From MGIIb-O1 sp002457595 (GTDB taxonomy: Archaea; Thermoplasmatota; Poseidoniia; Poseidoniales; Thalassarchaeaceae), in the NCBI GenBank assembly GCA_045568115.1, contig JBJLBO010000005.1, positions 310,001-374,000 on the forward strand: DNA of 64,000 nt, read 5' to 3'. The notes under the pieces were generated by a model. The model worked only from the letters and a program-made list of their open reading frames with translations. It searched no databases and was not told the origin of the DNA. Positions 63,036 through 64,000 of the stretch are shown one piece after another. The number at the start of each line of letters is the position of its first letter. Position 1 is the stretch's first letter. The position numbers and the translations under genes are program-made.

Positions 63036-64000
63036 ATGGCTCAGATTGTCAATGATTTCACAGTCAATATCGCAACTGCAAATGGAACCGGTTCTCAATC
63101 GGCGAACTTAATTCTGCTAAACTCAATGTTTGAAATGGGAGTTTCCGTAAGTGGAAAAAACCTCTTTCCAAGCAATATTTCGGGCCTTCCAACATGGTTC
63201 ATTATCCGCGCTAGTGATGCGGGTTATCAGGCCCCAGGCGACAATACTCACATTCAGATTGTGATGAATAAAGACACATGGATGGCAGATGTAGAAAAGG
63301 CCGAATCGGGGACTATAATTATCTACAATCAAGATGTCAAACTTCCAATTGAACGTGATGATTGTACTGTTCTTGGCATGCCAATGACAAAAATGGCTCG
63401 TTCGATAAATCCTAAACTGGCTCGATTGATGGCAAATATGTACTACGTAGGGGGTTTAGCCGAAATTCTTGGTATTGATTCTGAGGCAATTCATTCAGCG
63501 GTAACCCAGCAATTCAAGGGCAAAGAAAAGGCGATTGAACTCAATATGCAGGCCATTGGGGAAGGTCGAACATTTGCTAGAGAGAATTGGGACTGCAATA
63601 TTGCACATGTAGTTGAGGCTCGAGAAAAGAATCCAAACACATACCTAATCGATGGTAATGAGGCTACTGCGCTAGGATGTATATTTGGTGGAGTTAACAT
63701 GCTTTCTTGGTATCCAATTACTCCATCTTCATCACTTGCTGAATCTATAATCGGTTGGATTCCGAAAATACGAACTGGAGATGACGGAGGGGCTACCTGT
63801 GCAGTCATTCAGGCTGAGGATGAATTAGCCGCTGCTGGAATGGTGATTGGAGCAGGATGGGCTGGTGGTCGAGGTATGACCTGTACTAGTGGACCTGGAA
63901 TTTCTCTAATGTCTGAATTCATTGGACTTGCATACTTTGCAGAAGTACCTGGAGTAATTTGGGATGTCAATCGGGTTGGTCCTTCAACAGGACTACCCAC
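63036..64000 (+). CDS. korA: 2-oxoacid:ferredoxin oxidoreductase alpha subunit with fused gamma domain (3' end outside window)
   Basis: The first 321 codons of a gene running off the window. The N-terminal 190 residues are the gamma (PorG-like) domain, with ANGTGSQSANLILLNS and SGKNLFPSNISGLPTWF. The alpha domain follows with DGNEATALGCIFGG, the hallmark YPITPSSSLAE and GMTCTSGPGISLMSEF. This fused form is typical of KorA, which with KorB oxidises 2-oxoglutarate (or another 2-oxoacid) to an acyl-CoA using ferredoxin. ATG 63036 is preceded by a purine run. It is divergent from the cyclophilin gene across about 160 bases. korB is expected just downstream. Confidence 0.92.
   Translation, partial: MAQIVNDFTVNIATANGTGSQSANLILLNSMFEMGVSVSGKNLFPSNISGLPTWFIIRASDAGYQAPGDNTHIQIVMNKDTWMADVEKAESGTIIIYNQDVKLPIERDDCTVLGMPMTKMARSINPKLARLMANMYYVGGLAEILGIDSEAIHSAVTQQFKGKEKAIELNMQAIGEGRTFARENWDCNIAHVVEAREKNPNTYLIDGNEATALGCIFGGVNMLSWYPITPSSSLAESIIGWIPKIRTGDDGGATCAVIQAEDELAAAGMVIGAGWAGGRGMTCTSGPGISLMSEFIGLAYFAEVPGVIWDVNRVGPSTGLP

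Noticed and set aside
1..64000. Mobile elements, integrase, CRISPR arrays or rRNA genes
   Set aside because: I saw no transposase or integrase motifs, no regular repeat-spacer pattern and no rRNA-like sequence on either strand.

Overview
The window is most consistent with a surface-ocean euryarchaeon of the Marine Group II (Candidatus Poseidoniales) type. This placement is inference from gene content: an archaeal-style shikimate operon (ADH synthase, 3-dehydroquinate synthase II, GHMP-type shikimate kinase), an archaeal RibL-type FAD synthetase, a Bat-type HTH_10 regulator, a Gar1-like protein, a KorA-type ferredoxin oxidoreductase and many large exported proteins. These sit beside bacterial-looking genes (GpsA, two-domain riboflavin synthase, aconitase A, acyl-CoA dehydrogenase). 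Coding density is very high. No gene-free stretch exceeds 300 bases; the longest, 45099-45386, holds a tRNA-Leu. I see no insertion sequence, CRISPR array, rRNA or integrase.

Layout. 1-4.3 kb: 3' part of a serine esterase, a glutaredoxin, an AmpG-like MFS protein with an exported N-terminal domain, and a GHMP sugar kinase. 4.4-6.6 kb: riboflavin/FAD operon (ribB, ribL, riboflavin synthase, ribH) preceded by a perfect palindrome. 6.6-15.3 kb: methyltransferase, thioredoxin reductase, E1-like/rhodanese protein, a fused 2-oxoacid dehydrogenase E1 with an N-terminal zinc ribbon, a CaCA exchanger and an acyl-CoA dehydrogenase. 15.4-26.1 kb: a molybdenum-hydroxylase island. It has a MocA-like cytidylyltransferase, XdhC, a Bat-type regulator and the three subunits of a 4-hydroxybenzoyl-CoA-reductase-like enzyme, interleaved with two subtilases and a ZIP metal transporter. 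26.1-32.1 kb: an exported protein, then a DUF4350-MoxR-DUF58-membrane protein cluster. 32.1-35.8 kb: the archaeal shikimate operon on the minus strand. 35.9-42.1 kb: exonuclease III, a MacB/FtsX-type ABC exporter and an unknown membrane protein. 42.2-48.5 kb: an EF-hand lipoprotein, tRNA-Leu, GpsA and an exported protein. 48.5-51.8 kb: a Gar1-like RGG/zinc-finger protein, a TPR membrane protein and S-adenosylhomocysteine hydrolase. 51.9-58.3 kb: a 2131-residue surface protein. 58.4-64 kb: a small unknown protein, aconitase, a membrane-anchored cyclophilin and the start of KorA.

The most striking gene is 48492-49382. A Gar1-like OB domain is followed by RGG-rich sequence carrying two near-identical RanBP2-type zinc fingers, an RGG-finger-RGG layout like eukaryotic FET proteins. 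Second is the Mo-enzyme island, whose FAD subunit carries the extra cysteine loop typical of 4-hydroxybenzoyl-CoA reductase and whose subunit genes look more GC-rich than their neighbours. Other points are a perfect 18-bp palindrome ahead of the ZIP transporter, a shared PGF-CTERM-like C-terminal anchor on three exported proteins, and a bacterial-type glycerol-3-phosphate dehydrogenase in an archaeal context. All family calls come from reading motifs; no searches were run.
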